From positions 1-14,694 of the forward strand of contig JAZKAD010000016.1 of assembly GCA_040389305.1 (NCBI GenBank): a stretch of DNA of 14,694 nt, written 5' to 3'. The notes under the pieces were generated by a model. That model had not been told where the DNA came from, made no database searches, and saw nothing but the letters and a program-made list of their open reading frames with translations. This DNA comes from JAZKAD01 sp040389305. GTDB lineage: Bacteria > Pseudomonadota > Alphaproteobacteria > Rickettsiales > Rickettsiaceae. Shown here in pieces: positions 1-7,225 of this stretch. The translations under genes and the position numbers were made by a program. Numbering within the stretch: position 1 is the stretch's first letter; each line of letters begins with the position of its first letter.

Positions 1-88
1 CAGAAGTATTTGTAACTTAGATTATTTGTCCAATTATAAAGTGTGATTGGTATAAGAGGGTCGTCTGAGGTCAAATCTAAAGAAACCT

Positions 89-122
89 GGCAATCCAAAA
101 AGTATTTATTTACTGGATTGCC
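89..122 (-). terminator. stem-loop downstream of the orphan hydrophobic gene, possible terminator
   Basis: A perfect 9-bp inverted repeat, GGCAATCCA (89-97) and TGGATTGCC (114-122), encloses a 16-nt AT-rich loop. It lies 36 nt past the stop of the minus-strand gene at 158-832. On the minus strand the 3' arm is followed by a moderately T-rich tract (AGGTTTCTTT). On the plus strand it is followed by ATTCTTTGTTT, so it could work in both directions. The stem has moderate GC content and there is no long uninterrupted T run, so termination is plausible but not certain. Confidence 0.45.
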
Positions 123-138
123 ATTCTTTGTTTAGAGA

Positions 139-159
139 GATAAATACGATGTATTTATC
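139..159. repeat. 9-bp palindrome overlapping a stop codon
   Basis: GATAAATAC (139-147) and GTATTTATC (151-159) form a perfect AT-rich palindrome with a 3-nt spacer. It overlaps the TGA stop (158-160, read on the minus strand) of the orphan gene. It could fold into a small hairpin ahead of the 89-122 stem-loop, or it could be a protein-binding site. Function unknown. Confidence 0.4.
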
Positions 160-832
160 AGTGGCAAGAATAGAATGATGGTAGGCCTATAGCTGGCATA
201 TCTTCAGCATAATCCCAAGCTGCACTAGCTGCTGAGACTGTATTTTCATATACCCACTTTCCAGCATCATAAGCCGTGATACCGCAAGCCTCTTCAACTG
301 CTTCCTTAGTTGCAAGTAAAGTTTCTGTCACCCCTAATGTAACTTCTTTTGCCACTGTAAATGGTTTGGCTATTACTCCAATTAAATAACTTGGATTTGC
401 TACAATCGTCGCGGCAATAACAGAGCCAGCTGTTATTGCAGGATGTATCATAGCAAATGCAGCTGATTTATAAGCCCAAAAACCCAGGGTAGAAAGCACG
501 GAGCTAGCAAGTGGCGAAGTAGCCATCGCTGCCATATTGCATGTATAAGCAGCTTGAGTAGCGGTAGTAGCTATGTTAGCTCCAACAACTGCAGAAGCAA
601 GAACTTGAGCCCCTAAGCCAACAACTGATTGAATGTACTCCGCTCCAGCTTTTGAAGCATTAGCAAAATGCTCTGCAGCCTTTGTAGCGTGACCTGACTT
701 CTCGGTTATTGTGTCTAGTGCAGAATGAGTCTCTGCAGTAGTTTTGTTATTTTCAACAAGAGCAAGAGGTGTTGATACTATTTCTTCCACTTCAACTCCT
801 GAATCTAATCCAGTAACATGATCAATTGCCAT
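158..832 (-). CDS. hypothetical alanine-rich hydrophobic protein (224 aa)
   Basis: I do not recognise a family. The first ~60 residues are polar and acidic with no signal peptide. Residues ~67-92 and ~108-159 are two long Ala/Val/Ile/Gly-rich hydrophobic stretches separated by a short loop with a Cys, and the C-terminal ~65 residues are amphipathic. This suggests a membrane-associated or membrane-inserting helical protein. The ATG at 832 is preceded by AAGAAG (841-846, 8-nt spacing), a usable Shine-Dalgarno. A near-consensus promoter lies upstream (886-914), and hairpins follow the stop, so it looks like a monocistronic unit. In an intracellular bacterium a leaderless protein with a paired hydrophobic domain could be a secreted effector that inserts into host membranes, but nothing in the sequence proves secretion. 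Confidence 0.7.
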   Translation of the reverse strand: MAIDHVTGLDSGVEVEEIVSTPLALVENNKTTAETHSALDTITEKSGHATKAAEHFANASKAGAEYIQSVVGLGAQVLASAVVGANIATTATQAAYTCNMAAMATSPLASSVLSTLGFWAYKSAAFAMIHPAITAGSVIAATIVANPSYLIGVIAKPFTVAKEVTLGVTETLLATKEAVEEACGITAYDAGKWVYENTVSAASAAWDYAEDMPAIGLPSFYSCH

Positions 833-885
833 ATTAAAATCTTCTTTTGTATAATTATCGTCTCTATAACTAACACGATCTGTAC

Positions 886-914
886 TTTATAACTTAATTT
901 AATACTTTTGTCAA
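886..914 (-). promoter_or_regulatory. strong sigma70-type promoter for the orphan hydrophobic gene
   Basis: Read on the minus strand: a perfect -35 TTGACA (909-914), a 17-nt spacer and a -10 TATAAA (886-891). Transcription would start near 879 and give a leader of about 47 nt before the ATG at 832. It is one of the best promoter matches in the window. Confidence 0.7.
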
Positions 915-1063
915 TAGATAATATAAAATTTGTTATTAAAGAGTTCTGATTGAATTCCTTAGCAATATAGGGAGTGCAAGAATATATCTCGTGTATCATT
1001 AGAATAAAAGTAAAAATATTTTATATATTATTAAAAGATAATATCATAAATATTCAGCATATA

Positions 1064-1207
1064 TTATAATTTTGATCCACCTTGCTCATAGTTATTTGTC
1101 GCATAATTTATACCTTGCTTTAAATCAGTAATGAATTTTATCTCAGATAAGACCTTTGGATCTATAAAAGTAGTGGCGTCATGCCTCTTACTCTTTCTTA
1201 TGACTTT
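1064..1207 (-). other. open reading frame without start codon, overlapping the 3' end of mutS in another frame
   Basis: Reading on the minus strand from 1207 down to a TAA at 1064-1066 there are 47 sense codons without a stop and without ATG, GTG or TTG. The frame overlaps the last codons of mutS, shifted by one. It encodes ...RHDATTFIDPKVLSEIK... and ends ...YEQGGSKL. The composition looks like protein. Because the in-frame mutS ends unusually early, this may be its former C-terminal tail after a frameshift. It could also be chance openness. The rest of the 355-nt gap 833-1187 holds only the promoter at 886-914 and otherwise featureless AT-rich DNA. Confidence 0.25.
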
Positions 1208-3578
1208 TTAGTACTTCATAGGCTCTTTCTATTACTGCTTGAGGCAAACCCGCTTGTGATGCTGCGAATATACCATACGAACTATTAGCAACACCTTTAA
1301 TGATTTTATGTAAGAATGTTATGCCATCCTCATTCCCCCTAATGTCTGCTGTATATTTTTGGAGACTTTGAAGGTGCGATGTCATATATGTAAGTTCATG
1401 ATAATGAGTAGCAAACAAACATCTGCATGTTATAATATCATGTATATATTCAATGCAGCCAAGCGCAATTGCTACTCCTTCGTCAGTAGAAGTGCCGCAT
1501 CCAAGTTCGTCTAGAATAATAAGAGACCTAGAAGTCGCGTTTGCCAAAATCGCTGAAGTTTCTGTCATTTCAACCATAAAAGTTGATTGCCCTTTATACA
1601 AATCATCCGAAGATCCAATGCGGCTAAAAATCTTATCAACTATGCCAATGCGAGCAAAACTTGCTGGAACGAAGGAGCCGATTTGGGCGAGTAAAACTAG
1701 GAGAGCATTTTGCCTTAGAAAAGTACTTTTACCAGCCATATTGGGTCCGGTTAAGAGCCAAATTCTTTGGACGCCCGAGAGGTTGCAGTCATTCGGAACA
1801 AAGGCTTGAATATTTTTTTCCACGACTGGATGTCTTGCGCCAAGAATCTCGAAGCTTTGGTCGTTAGTGAGGGTAGGGCGAGTATAACGCACTGCTCTTG
1901 CGTGGCGCGCTAGAGAACAAAATACATCTAAAGCGCTTATGCTATAAGCCAATTTTCTTAAATTCTCTGCCCGCTCTAATACTGTTTTGCAAATGCTTTC
2001 AAAAATCTCTTTCTCTAAGGCATCTGCAAGGGCTTTTGCATTCACCATATCGCTCTCAATTTGCTGCATTTGAGCCGTAGTAAAGCGTACAGCGCTTGCA
2101 GTGGTTTGTTTGTGGATAAATACTGGGTCTGTGATTTTAGATATGTATTTAGGCATTATTTCGATAAATAGCCCAAGAATATTATTATGAGATATATTAA
2201 GATTTGGGATCTCTGTTATCTTAGAGTACTTCAGCTTCAACTGATCTAAGACGCCCTCGTTCTTTTTAAGAAGATTATGTAACTCTAAAAGCTTGGGGTG
2301 GTATGAAGGTTTAATAGATGCATCACTTTCGGATGTAGAAGAATCTATAATCTGAAGCAATTCCGTATTACCATATAGAGGCTTCAGGACTTGCTCTATA
2401 TAAGATGGGTAACTTACTCCAATATTGTTAGTAAATGCTTCAATTATTTCGTGTCCTTTAGATATAGCAAACTTAATCTGAAGCAAGTCCAAGACATTTG
2501 CACGATTCATGGATATGCGAGAGAGAATTCTTTCGACATCACCACTGTTTTTGAGAATATTTCTAACTTCATCCAAGAGATTAGAATTGAGATAAAAAAA
2601 TTCCGTTATATCAAGACGTTTGTTTATTTTATCTATATTTGCAAGAGGAGAGGAAAGATATTGGTACAGAAGCCTAGCGCCTTGCTTTGTTATTGTGCAG
2701 TCTATTGCACCAAGCAAACTATTTTTGCGGCCCCCATTTTGGCTAGCTACGAGCTCTAGATTTCGCCTTGTTGAAGGATCAATGGTCATAAAATCATTAA
2801 TGCTAATGAGTTTAGGAGCGGGGAGGTGAGGCAAGTTATTTTTTTGAGTATGCTTGATATATTCATAAATGATATCAATTGCTGCTTTTTGAGTATCGGA
2901 GAATGGACCTCTACTATCCATTTGCTCGCTATTTTTACTTCTGTATCTCATTATATGAAGATAAGGCTGAAGGGCCTTATTTGAGCCAAGATTTGTGCAT
3001 GTGATAAGTATTTCCTTGGGATTTAACCTTCCGAGCTCGGTTGCTAGTTGATTTATGTCGACCTCAGATACGCAAAACTCGGAAACGCTAATATCAAGAT
3101 ATGCGATACTTACGCGTTTCCTGAGGCTCGCAATGCTAACAAGATAATGCGGGACTGCGGCATCGATGAGGGATTCCTCCGAGATTGTGCCTGGGGTTAA
3201 GATGCGAACGACATCTCTTTTTAGGATTTTATCCACTGGGCTTATTCCTGGGCTCATTGCGTCTACATCTGCCTGGTCACATATTGCAACTTTATATCCT
3301 GCTTCCACTAATTTAAACGCATAACTATTTAGAGCAGAGTGAGGCACTCCACACATTTGAATATTACTTTGTTGCGCCTTTGAACGTCTTGAAGTCAAGA
3401 CAATCCCAAGGGCGGCGCTTGCATCCACTGCATCTTCAAAAAAGAGCTCGTAGAAATCTCCAACCCTAAAGAATAGTAATGTATCTTGATGCTCGAATTT
3501 AATATCTAGATACTGCTTCATTACCGAGGTGTGAGAGGTGTAATTGTATTTTGTGCGGAATTCCTGGATAGATAGCAT
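1188..3578 (-). CDS. mutS: DNA mismatch repair ATPase MutS (short C-terminus)
   Basis: MutS recognises base mismatches and small loops and starts methyl-independent or MutL-coupled repair. The N-terminal mismatch-binding domain is clear: FFRVGDFYELFFEDA carries the Phe-x-Glu mismatch reader. The clamp/lever region follows, then the ABC-type ATPase with Walker A GPNMAGKST (codons 1746-1748 onward), STFMVEM, the signature DELGCGTST (usually DELGRGTST) and FATHYHEL. The frame is open to a TTG at 3629, but that start has no Shine-Dalgarno and adds 17 non-homologous residues. I chose the ATG at 3578 (796 aa), just before the conserved HTSVMKQYL region. The protein stops right after the helix-turn-helix that follows the ATPase, about 50 residues short of E. 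coli MutS, so it lacks the C-terminal tetramerisation segment. It is probably downstream of the GNAT gene, 156 nt away. Confidence 0.93.
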   Translation of the reverse strand: MLSIQEFRTKYNYTSHTSVMKQYLDIKFEHQDTLLFFRVGDFYELFFEDAVDASAALGIVLTSRRSKAQQSNIQMCGVPHSALNSYAFKLVEAGYKVAICDQADVDAMSPGISPVDKILKRDVVRILTPGTISEESLIDAAVPHYLVSIASLRKRVSIAYLDISVSEFCVSEVDINQLATELGRLNPKEILITCTNLGSNKALQPYLHIMRYRSKNSEQMDSRGPFSDTQKAAIDIIYEYIKHTQKNNLPHLPAPKLISINDFMTIDPSTRRNLELVASQNGGRKNSLLGAIDCTITKQGARLLYQYLSSPLANIDKINKRLDITEFFYLNSNLLDEVRNILKNSGDVERILSRISMNRANVLDLLQIKFAISKGHEIIEAFTNNIGVSYPSYIEQVLKPLYGNTELLQIIDSSTSESDASIKPSYHPKLLELHNLLKKNEGVLDQLKLKYSKITEIPNLNISHNNILGLFIEIMPKYISKITDPVFIHKQTTASAVRFTTAQMQQIESDMVNAKALADALEKEIFESICKTVLERAENLRKLAYSISALDVFCSLARHARAVRYTRPTLTNDQSFEILGARHPVVEKNIQAFVPNDCNLSGVQRIWLLTGPNMAGKSTFLRQNALLVLLAQIGSFVPASFARIGIVDKIFSRIGSSDDLYKGQSTFMVEMTETSAILANATSRSLIILDELGCGTSTDEGVAIALGCIEYIHDIITCRCLFATHYHELTYMTSHLQSLQKYTADIRGNEDGITFLHKIIKGVANSSYGIFAASQAGLPQAVIERAYEVLKSHKKE

Positions 3579-3715
3579 GATTAGACTACTTATATGGGGC
3601 TTATGGGATATGATAGAGGAATAAGACAAAGGAATGGAAAGAAAATCAAATACTAGGCCCTAAATTTCATCAACCTTTCTAAGGTAGGTGAGCATGGTGG
3701 ATTGCATTTCTAAAA

Positions 3716-3736
3716 CAAAAAAACCAGAGAGGGGTT
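3716..3736 (-). terminator. weak intrinsic terminator after the GNAT gene
   Basis: On the minus strand AACC (complement of 3733-3736) and GGTT (complement of 3722-3725) could form a 4-bp stem around a 7-nt loop. Seven consecutive T (complement of 3717-3723), two of which are the end of the stem, follow directly. The T tract is good but the stem is very short and overlaps the stop codon, so readthrough into mutS is likely if it works at all. Confidence 0.25.
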
Positions 3737-4277
3737 AAAGGATTATAGAATATAAATAATAATCCGCAGGAAGGTCATTTACTACTTCATATTGCCTAAG
3801 CACCCCTTCTTTTGCGAAGTCTAGTTTTTCCAGTAACTTGATAGATCTTTGGTTGCTGGTCACAACAGTAGCTTGGATTCGCCTCATCTGCAGATTTGTT
3901 TTTGCAAAGTCAAAAATTTGTTGCATGGCCTTTGTCATGATTCCCATGCCCCAAAATTCCGAAGATAAGTCGTAGCTTATTTCGGATCTTCCATGCTTTT
4001 TGTTCCAGGAGTTGAAGCCTATAGAGCCTATAAGTTCGTTAGTTTCCTTTAGAGCGATACCCCAAAAAATACTATGCCTCGAGGGGAACAAGCTTTTCCA
4101 ATAACGTACATCACCTAAAGCATCAGTATGGGTTTTAGGGATATTGTCATCCGTTAAAAATGCACTTACTGCCGAGGATGTCATATATTCAAAATATGCT
4201 GGAGCATCACTATCTTCCATTTCTCTTAAATGGGCGATGCCTAGGTCAAATTTTGGAAATGTGTTAAATATACTCAT
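3735..4277 (-). CDS. GNAT-family N-acetyltransferase (RimJ/RimL-type)
   Basis: It should transfer an acetyl group from acetyl-CoA to an amino group, probably a protein N-terminus. The fold is covered over 180 residues: the N-terminal LREMEDSDAPAYFEYM helix region, then GSIGFNSW, then the acetyl-CoA loop FWGMGIMTKAM (residues 108-118), then the motif-B segment NQRSIKLLEKLDFAKEG (142-158) and a C-terminal YYLYSIIL strand. These match ribosomal-protein (RimJ/RimL) or antibiotic-type acetyltransferases; the substrate cannot be told from sequence. A TTG sits one codon upstream, but the ATG at 4277 is preceded by TGAGG seven nt away and is the likely start. It has its own promoter (4332-4360) and is followed on the same strand by mutS. 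Confidence 0.85.
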   Translation of the reverse strand: MSIFNTFPKFDLGIAHLREMEDSDAPAYFEYMTSSAVSAFLTDDNIPKTHTDALGDVRYWKSLFPSRHSIFWGIALKETNELIGSIGFNSWNKKHGRSEISYDLSSEFWGMGIMTKAMQQIFDFAKTNLQMRRIQATVVTSNQRSIKLLEKLDFAKEGVLRQYEVVNDLPADYYLYSIIL

Positions 4278-4331
4278 CAAAATGCCTCATCACAATCCTA
4301 TTTATACCAATATAGGCATAGATAAATGGAT

Positions 4332-4360
4332 ATTATAGCCAATGATTTTTTGTAGGGCAA
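4332..4360 (-). promoter_or_regulatory. promoter for the GNAT gene
   Basis: Minus strand: -35 TTGCCC (4355-4360), a 17-nt spacer and a perfect -10 TATAAT (4332-4337), with a predicted start near 4325 and a ~48-nt leader. The -35 box lies only 10 bp from the -35 box of the divergent tRNA-Leu promoter. Confidence 0.55.
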
Positions 4361-4370
4361 TTTATAGTTT

Positions 4371-4399
4371 TTGACTTTTGGAAATATATTGTGTAGATA
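4371..4399 (+). promoter_or_regulatory. promoter for tRNA-Leu
   Basis: -35 TTGACT (4371-4376), a 17-nt spacer and -10 TAGATA (4394-4399) put the transcription start about 7 nt before the mature tRNA 5' end at 4413. The -35 is strong and the -10 is weak. Confidence 0.45.
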
Positions 4400-4412
4400 G
4401 ATTGAGTATAGT

Positions 4413-4499
4413 GCCCCTGTGGTGAAATTGGTAGACGCGACAGACTCAAAATCTGTAGCCTGCAAGGGCGTGCTGGTTCAAGTCCGGCCAGGGGCACCA
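4413..4499 (+). tRNA. tRNA-Leu (anticodon CAA)
   Basis: The cloverleaf folds by eye. Acceptor GCCCCTG (4413-4419) pairs with CAGGGGC (4489-4495), followed by discriminator A and an encoded CCA (4497-4499). The anticodon stem ACAGA/TCTGT encloses the loop CTCAAAA with anticodon CAA at 4447-4449, which reads UUG. A long variable arm follows, as expected for a class II tRNA. The T-arm carries GGTTCAAGTCC. It is a single tRNA gene between the GNAT gene (divergent) and sucC. Confidence 0.96.
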
Positions 4500-4576
4500 C
4501 TAAGATTCTTCATTTGTACTTAAGGCTTTGAAGTTACAATGCCATTCCATAAAAATTGATTATAAATCAGTCTTCA

Positions 4577-4616
4577 TATACCAAGTGCTTTACATTCATT
4601 ATTCTCTTGGTATAAA
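4577..4616 (+). promoter_or_regulatory. sucCD promoter bracketed by a 9-bp inverted repeat
   Basis: -35 TTTACA (4589-4594) and -10 TATAAA (4611-4616) are 16 nt apart, about 35 nt upstream of the sucC start. A perfect inverted repeat, TATACCAAG (4577-4585) and CTTGGTATA (4606-4614), surrounds the -35 box and overlaps the -10 box. This is the layout expected of an operator for a dimeric or looping repressor. The alternative is a 20-nt-loop hairpin with no T tract, which does not look like a terminator. Confidence 0.5.
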
Positions 4617-4650
4617 CTCACAAACTTGACGAAGGATAAGGAGCTACTCA

Positions 4651-5811
4651 ATGAACATTCATGAATATCAGGCTAAAGAAGTTTTGAGAAAATTTGGAGT
4701 GCCGACATCGACTGGCGTGGTAGTTCTCGAAAAAGATCAAATTGATAACGTTATAAACAGCTTAGATGCGTCGCTCTATGTCGTAAAGGCGCAAATTCAC
4801 GCAGGTGGGCGTGGCAAAGCTGGCGGTGTTAAAGTTATCCGCGATAAAAACGAAGCAAAAAAAGCCGCGCATGATATGTGGGGTATTAATCTAGTAACTC
4901 ATCAAACAGGGCCTTTGGGGCAAAAAGTTCAAAGGATTTATATAGAATCTGGATGCGACATAAAAAAAGAATATTACTTTAGTGCGGTCTTAGATCGCGC
5001 AAAAAGCTGTATCACATTTATGGTGTCCCAGGAAGGAGGCGTAGATATTGAAGAAGTCTCGGCTCATTCCCCCGAGAAGATAATAATGATCCCCGTAGAT
5101 CCTGCGACTGGAGTTCAGCCTTATCACTGCCGCGAAGTTGCCTTTGGCCTTGGTTTTAAAGGAGACCAGGCGAAAGAAATGATGCATATAGCATCCTCTG
5201 TATACAAAGCTTTTGTTGGAACTGACGCGAATAACATTGAGATCAATCCTTTGGTAGAAACAACTGATGGACATCTTTTGGCTTTAGATGCTAAAGTTGA
5301 TTTTGACGATAACGCACTTTTTAAACATCCTGACCTTATGACTCTGCGCGATAAATCAGAGGAAGATCCTCTGGAGCTCAGAGCTTCTGATGCGCATCTT
5401 AGCTATGTTAAGATGGATGGGAATATTGGTTGCATGGTCAACGGTGCTGGGCTTGCTATGGCTACTATGGATATCATTAAGCTATATGGCGGAGAACCAG
5501 CTAATTTCTTGGATGTTGGCGGAGGCGCTGACAGAGCAAGGGTAACAGAAGCATTCAAAATTATTTTATCAGACCCCAATGTTAAAGCTATTCTAGTTAA
5601 TATTTTTGGCGGAATTATGCGTTGCGATATCATAGCAGAAGGCATTATTGCAGCAGCTAAAGATGTGAGCTTGAGTATCCCATTAGTTGTAAGACTTGCC
5701 GGCACAAACTTTGAGCTTGGTAAAAAAATATTAGATAATTCAGGTTTAAAAATTATCTCTGCAGATGATTTAGGTGATGCTGCTAGTAAAGTTGTAGCTT
5801 CAATAAAATAG
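4651..5811 (+). CDS. sucC: succinate-CoA ligase (ADP-forming) beta subunit
   Basis: This is the nucleotide-binding subunit of the TCA-cycle enzyme that converts succinyl-CoA to succinate with formation of ATP. At 386 residues it is almost the size of E. coli SucC (388). The ATP-grasp region starts with MNIHEYQAKEVLRKFGVP and continues with the phosphate-binding KAQIHAGGRGKAGGVKV (residues ~46-62) and EINPLVETTDGHLLALDAKVDFDDNA, which carries the Mg-ligand Asn and Asp. The C-terminal ligase domain contains GCMVNGAGLAMATMD, FLDVGGGA and NIFGGIMRCD (G320 in the middle). The ATG has a strong AAGGAG (4638-4643) at 7-nt spacing. sucD follows 8 nt after the stop, so the two subunits are co-transcribed. 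Confidence 0.98.
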   Translation: MNIHEYQAKEVLRKFGVPTSTGVVVLEKDQIDNVINSLDASLYVVKAQIHAGGRGKAGGVKVIRDKNEAKKAAHDMWGINLVTHQTGPLGQKVQRIYIESGCDIKKEYYFSAVLDRAKSCITFMVSQEGGVDIEEVSAHSPEKIIMIPVDPATGVQPYHCREVAFGLGFKGDQAKEMMHIASSVYKAFVGTDANNIEINPLVETTDGHLLALDAKVDFDDNALFKHPDLMTLRDKSEEDPLELRASDAHLSYVKMDGNIGCMVNGAGLAMATMDIIKLYGGEPANFLDVGGGADRARVTEAFKIILSDPNVKAILVNIFGGIMRCDIIAEGIIAAAKDVSLSIPLVVRLAGTNFELGKKILDNSGLKIISADDLGDAASKVVASIK

Positions 5812-5819
5812 AGGAATAT

Positions 5820-6698
5820 ATGGCAGTTTTAGTAAACAAAAATACCAAAGTAATTTGCCAGGGATCTACAGGCGCTCAAGGTACTTTTCACTCTGAGCAG
5901 GCAATAGGCTACGGTACAAAAATGGTTGGCGGAGTTACCCCTGGTAAAGGCGGAGCTATACATCTTAATTTACCGGTTTTTGATAGCGTTTTAGAAGCTG
6001 TCAAAAAAACTGGAGCAAATGCAAGCGTGATATATGTCCCGCCTCCATTTGCGGCTGATTCCATTCTAGAGGCTATTGATGCCGGGGTGGAATTAGTTAT
6101 TTGTATCACGGAAGGAATCCCAGTACTTGACATGACGGTAGTAAAGCGCGCTTTAGTTGGTTCTAAAACACGTTTGATAGGCCCAAATTGTCCTGGCATC
6201 ATTACGCCAGATGAATGTAAAATTGGTATTATGCCAGGACATATCCATAAAAAAGGGAAAATTGGTATAGTTTCAAGATCTGGTACTTTAACATACGAAG
6301 CAGTTGCACAAACTACTGCCGTAGGTCTTGGCCAATCTACCTGTATCGGTATTGGCGGCGATCCTGTCAATGGAACAAATTTCGTAGATTGTCTTGAGCT
6401 TTTTTTGAACGATCCAGAAACAGAGGCAATAGTTATGATTGGAGAAATTGGTGGAAGCGCAGAAGAAGACGCTGCCCATTTCTTAAAATCATCCAAAATT
6501 AAAAAGCCCGTAGTTGGGTTTATCGCAGGAGTTACTGCGCCCCCAGGAAAAAGAATGGGTCATGCTGGTGCTATTATCTCTGGTGGCAAGGGTTCTGCCA
6601 CTGATAAGCTTGAAGCATTGCGTAGCGCAGGAGTTACTATATCTTCCTCTCCTTCAGAGATAGGGAAAACTATGCTGAAGTTGTTGAATCATCCTTGA
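5820..6698 (+). CDS. sucD: succinate-CoA ligase alpha subunit
   Basis: The CoA-binding subunit that carries the phosphohistidine intermediate and forms the heteromeric ligase with SucC. At 292 residues it has the normal length (E. coli 289). The Rossmann-type CoA-binding start is CQGSTGAQGTFHSEQAI with GVTPGKGG following. PNCPGIITP and GIGGDPVNG are conserved loops. The phosphorylated His is H248 in GHAGAIISGG. The start is set by GAGGAA between the sucC stop and the ATG. No clear terminator with a T tract follows, but inverted repeats begin about 14 nt after the stop. Confidence 0.98.
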   Translation: MAVLVNKNTKVICQGSTGAQGTFHSEQAIGYGTKMVGGVTPGKGGAIHLNLPVFDSVLEAVKKTGANASVIYVPPPFAADSILEAIDAGVELVICITEGIPVLDMTVVKRALVGSKTRLIGPNCPGIITPDECKIGIMPGHIHKKGKIGIVSRSGTLTYEAVAQTTAVGLGQSTCIGIGGDPVNGTNFVDCLELFLNDPETEAIVMIGEIGGSAEEDAAHFLKSSKIKKPVVGFIAGVTAPPGKRMGHAGAIISGGKGSATDKLEALRSAGVTISSSPSEIGKTMLKLLNHP

Positions 6699-6711
6699 AA
6701 TTAATTACTTA

Positions 6712-6772
6712 GATATAACTTTTATGAATTTGCGTCCGAGCGCTCATCAATTAAAGTTATATCCGTAACTTT
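6712..6772 (+). other. alternative RNA hairpins between sucD and the 94-aa ORF
   Basis: GATATAACTTT (6712-6722) is perfectly complementary to AAAGTTATATC (6753-6763). The first part of that second arm, AAAGTTA (6753-6759), is also perfectly complementary to TAACTTT (6766-6772), with a 6-nt loop. The two helices exclude each other. The 3' hairpin is followed by TAATTCG rather than a solid T run. The region could be the end of the sucCD transcript, an attenuator-like switch, or simply repeated AT-rich DNA. Confidence 0.4.
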
Positions 6773-6810
6773 TAATTCGAGGAAAGAGATAAGTAATAAA
6801 CAGGTAACAA

Positions 6811-7095
6811 ATGTGTGATCTACTGGGTTGTTACGCAGGCGAAGATGCGAAAGATTCATCGGCATATACGGAGCCTCCTAACTACGATAGTATTTCCACC
6901 GATGAAAACCTTCTTGCTGCTGCCTCTCCGAATCCTTCTGTGGCTGGTTTAATAAAATTTGCGATATATTGGGCGATACCCAACTTCATCCACTCATGGA
7001 TGGTTAATGCATCCAAACTGATCTATTTAGTAAGCTATCCAAGGTGTTGCAAAATCATTTTAGCAAAGCTCCACAGTATATCACTTGAAGGATGA
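6811..7095 (+). CDS. small hypothetical protein (94 aa)
   Basis: Not recognised. The N-terminal half is polar and acidic with two Cys near the start (MCDLLGC). Residues ~43-60 (SVAGLIKFAIYWAIPNFI) are hydrophobic enough for one membrane segment. The C-terminal half is basic and Cys-containing. The ATG at 6811 has AGGT (6802-6805) five nt upstream, a modest Shine-Dalgarno; the better GAGGAAAGAG (6779-6788) is too far away. It lies 112 nt after sucD on the same strand with potential RNA structures on both sides, the second overlapping its own stop. It may be a real small gene or a chance ORF in a gap that would otherwise be about 530 nt long. Confidence 0.4.
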   Translation: MCDLLGCYAGEDAKDSSAYTEPPNYDSISTDENLLAAASPNPSVAGLIKFAIYWAIPNFIHSWMVNASKLIYLVSYPRCCKIILAKLHSISLEG

Positions 7096-7128
7096 AGCGA
7101 GAGTCTTAAGAAACTCATTTCATCCTTC
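7087..7128 (+). terminator. stable stem-loop overlapping the stop of the 94-aa ORF
   Basis: GAAGGATGAA (7087-7096) pairs perfectly with TTCATCCTTC (7119-7128). Inside, GAGT (7101-7104) can pair with ACTC (7113-7116) to extend the helix. The TGA stop (7093-7095) lies in the 5' arm. No T tract follows, so it may be a transcript-end stabilising structure rather than an intrinsic terminator. The remaining 97 nt to the end of the surA-like gene show nothing clear. Confidence 0.45.
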
Positions 7129-7225
7129 TAAGTATGCGCACTCTGTTCTATGAATTGATTATGTATATATTTGACAGCCTCTGAGACTCCTTGAAAACCG
7201 AGCTTAGAAACTTAGTTTACGCATC

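Noticed and set aside
805..999. 64-codon minus-strand ORF overlapping the start of the orphan gene
   Set aside because: Ile/Leu/Lys-rich translation typical of AT-rich non-coding DNA; it spans the strong promoter at 886-914 and has no Shine-Dalgarno.
1453..2829. Several plus-strand ORFs of 60-122 codons within mutS
   Set aside because: Antisense shadows of an unambiguous mutS frame; low-complexity translations without motifs.
5909..6496. 195-codon ORF antisense to sucD
   Set aside because: Mirrors the codon pattern of a highly conserved gene on the other strand; no recognisable domain and no start signals.
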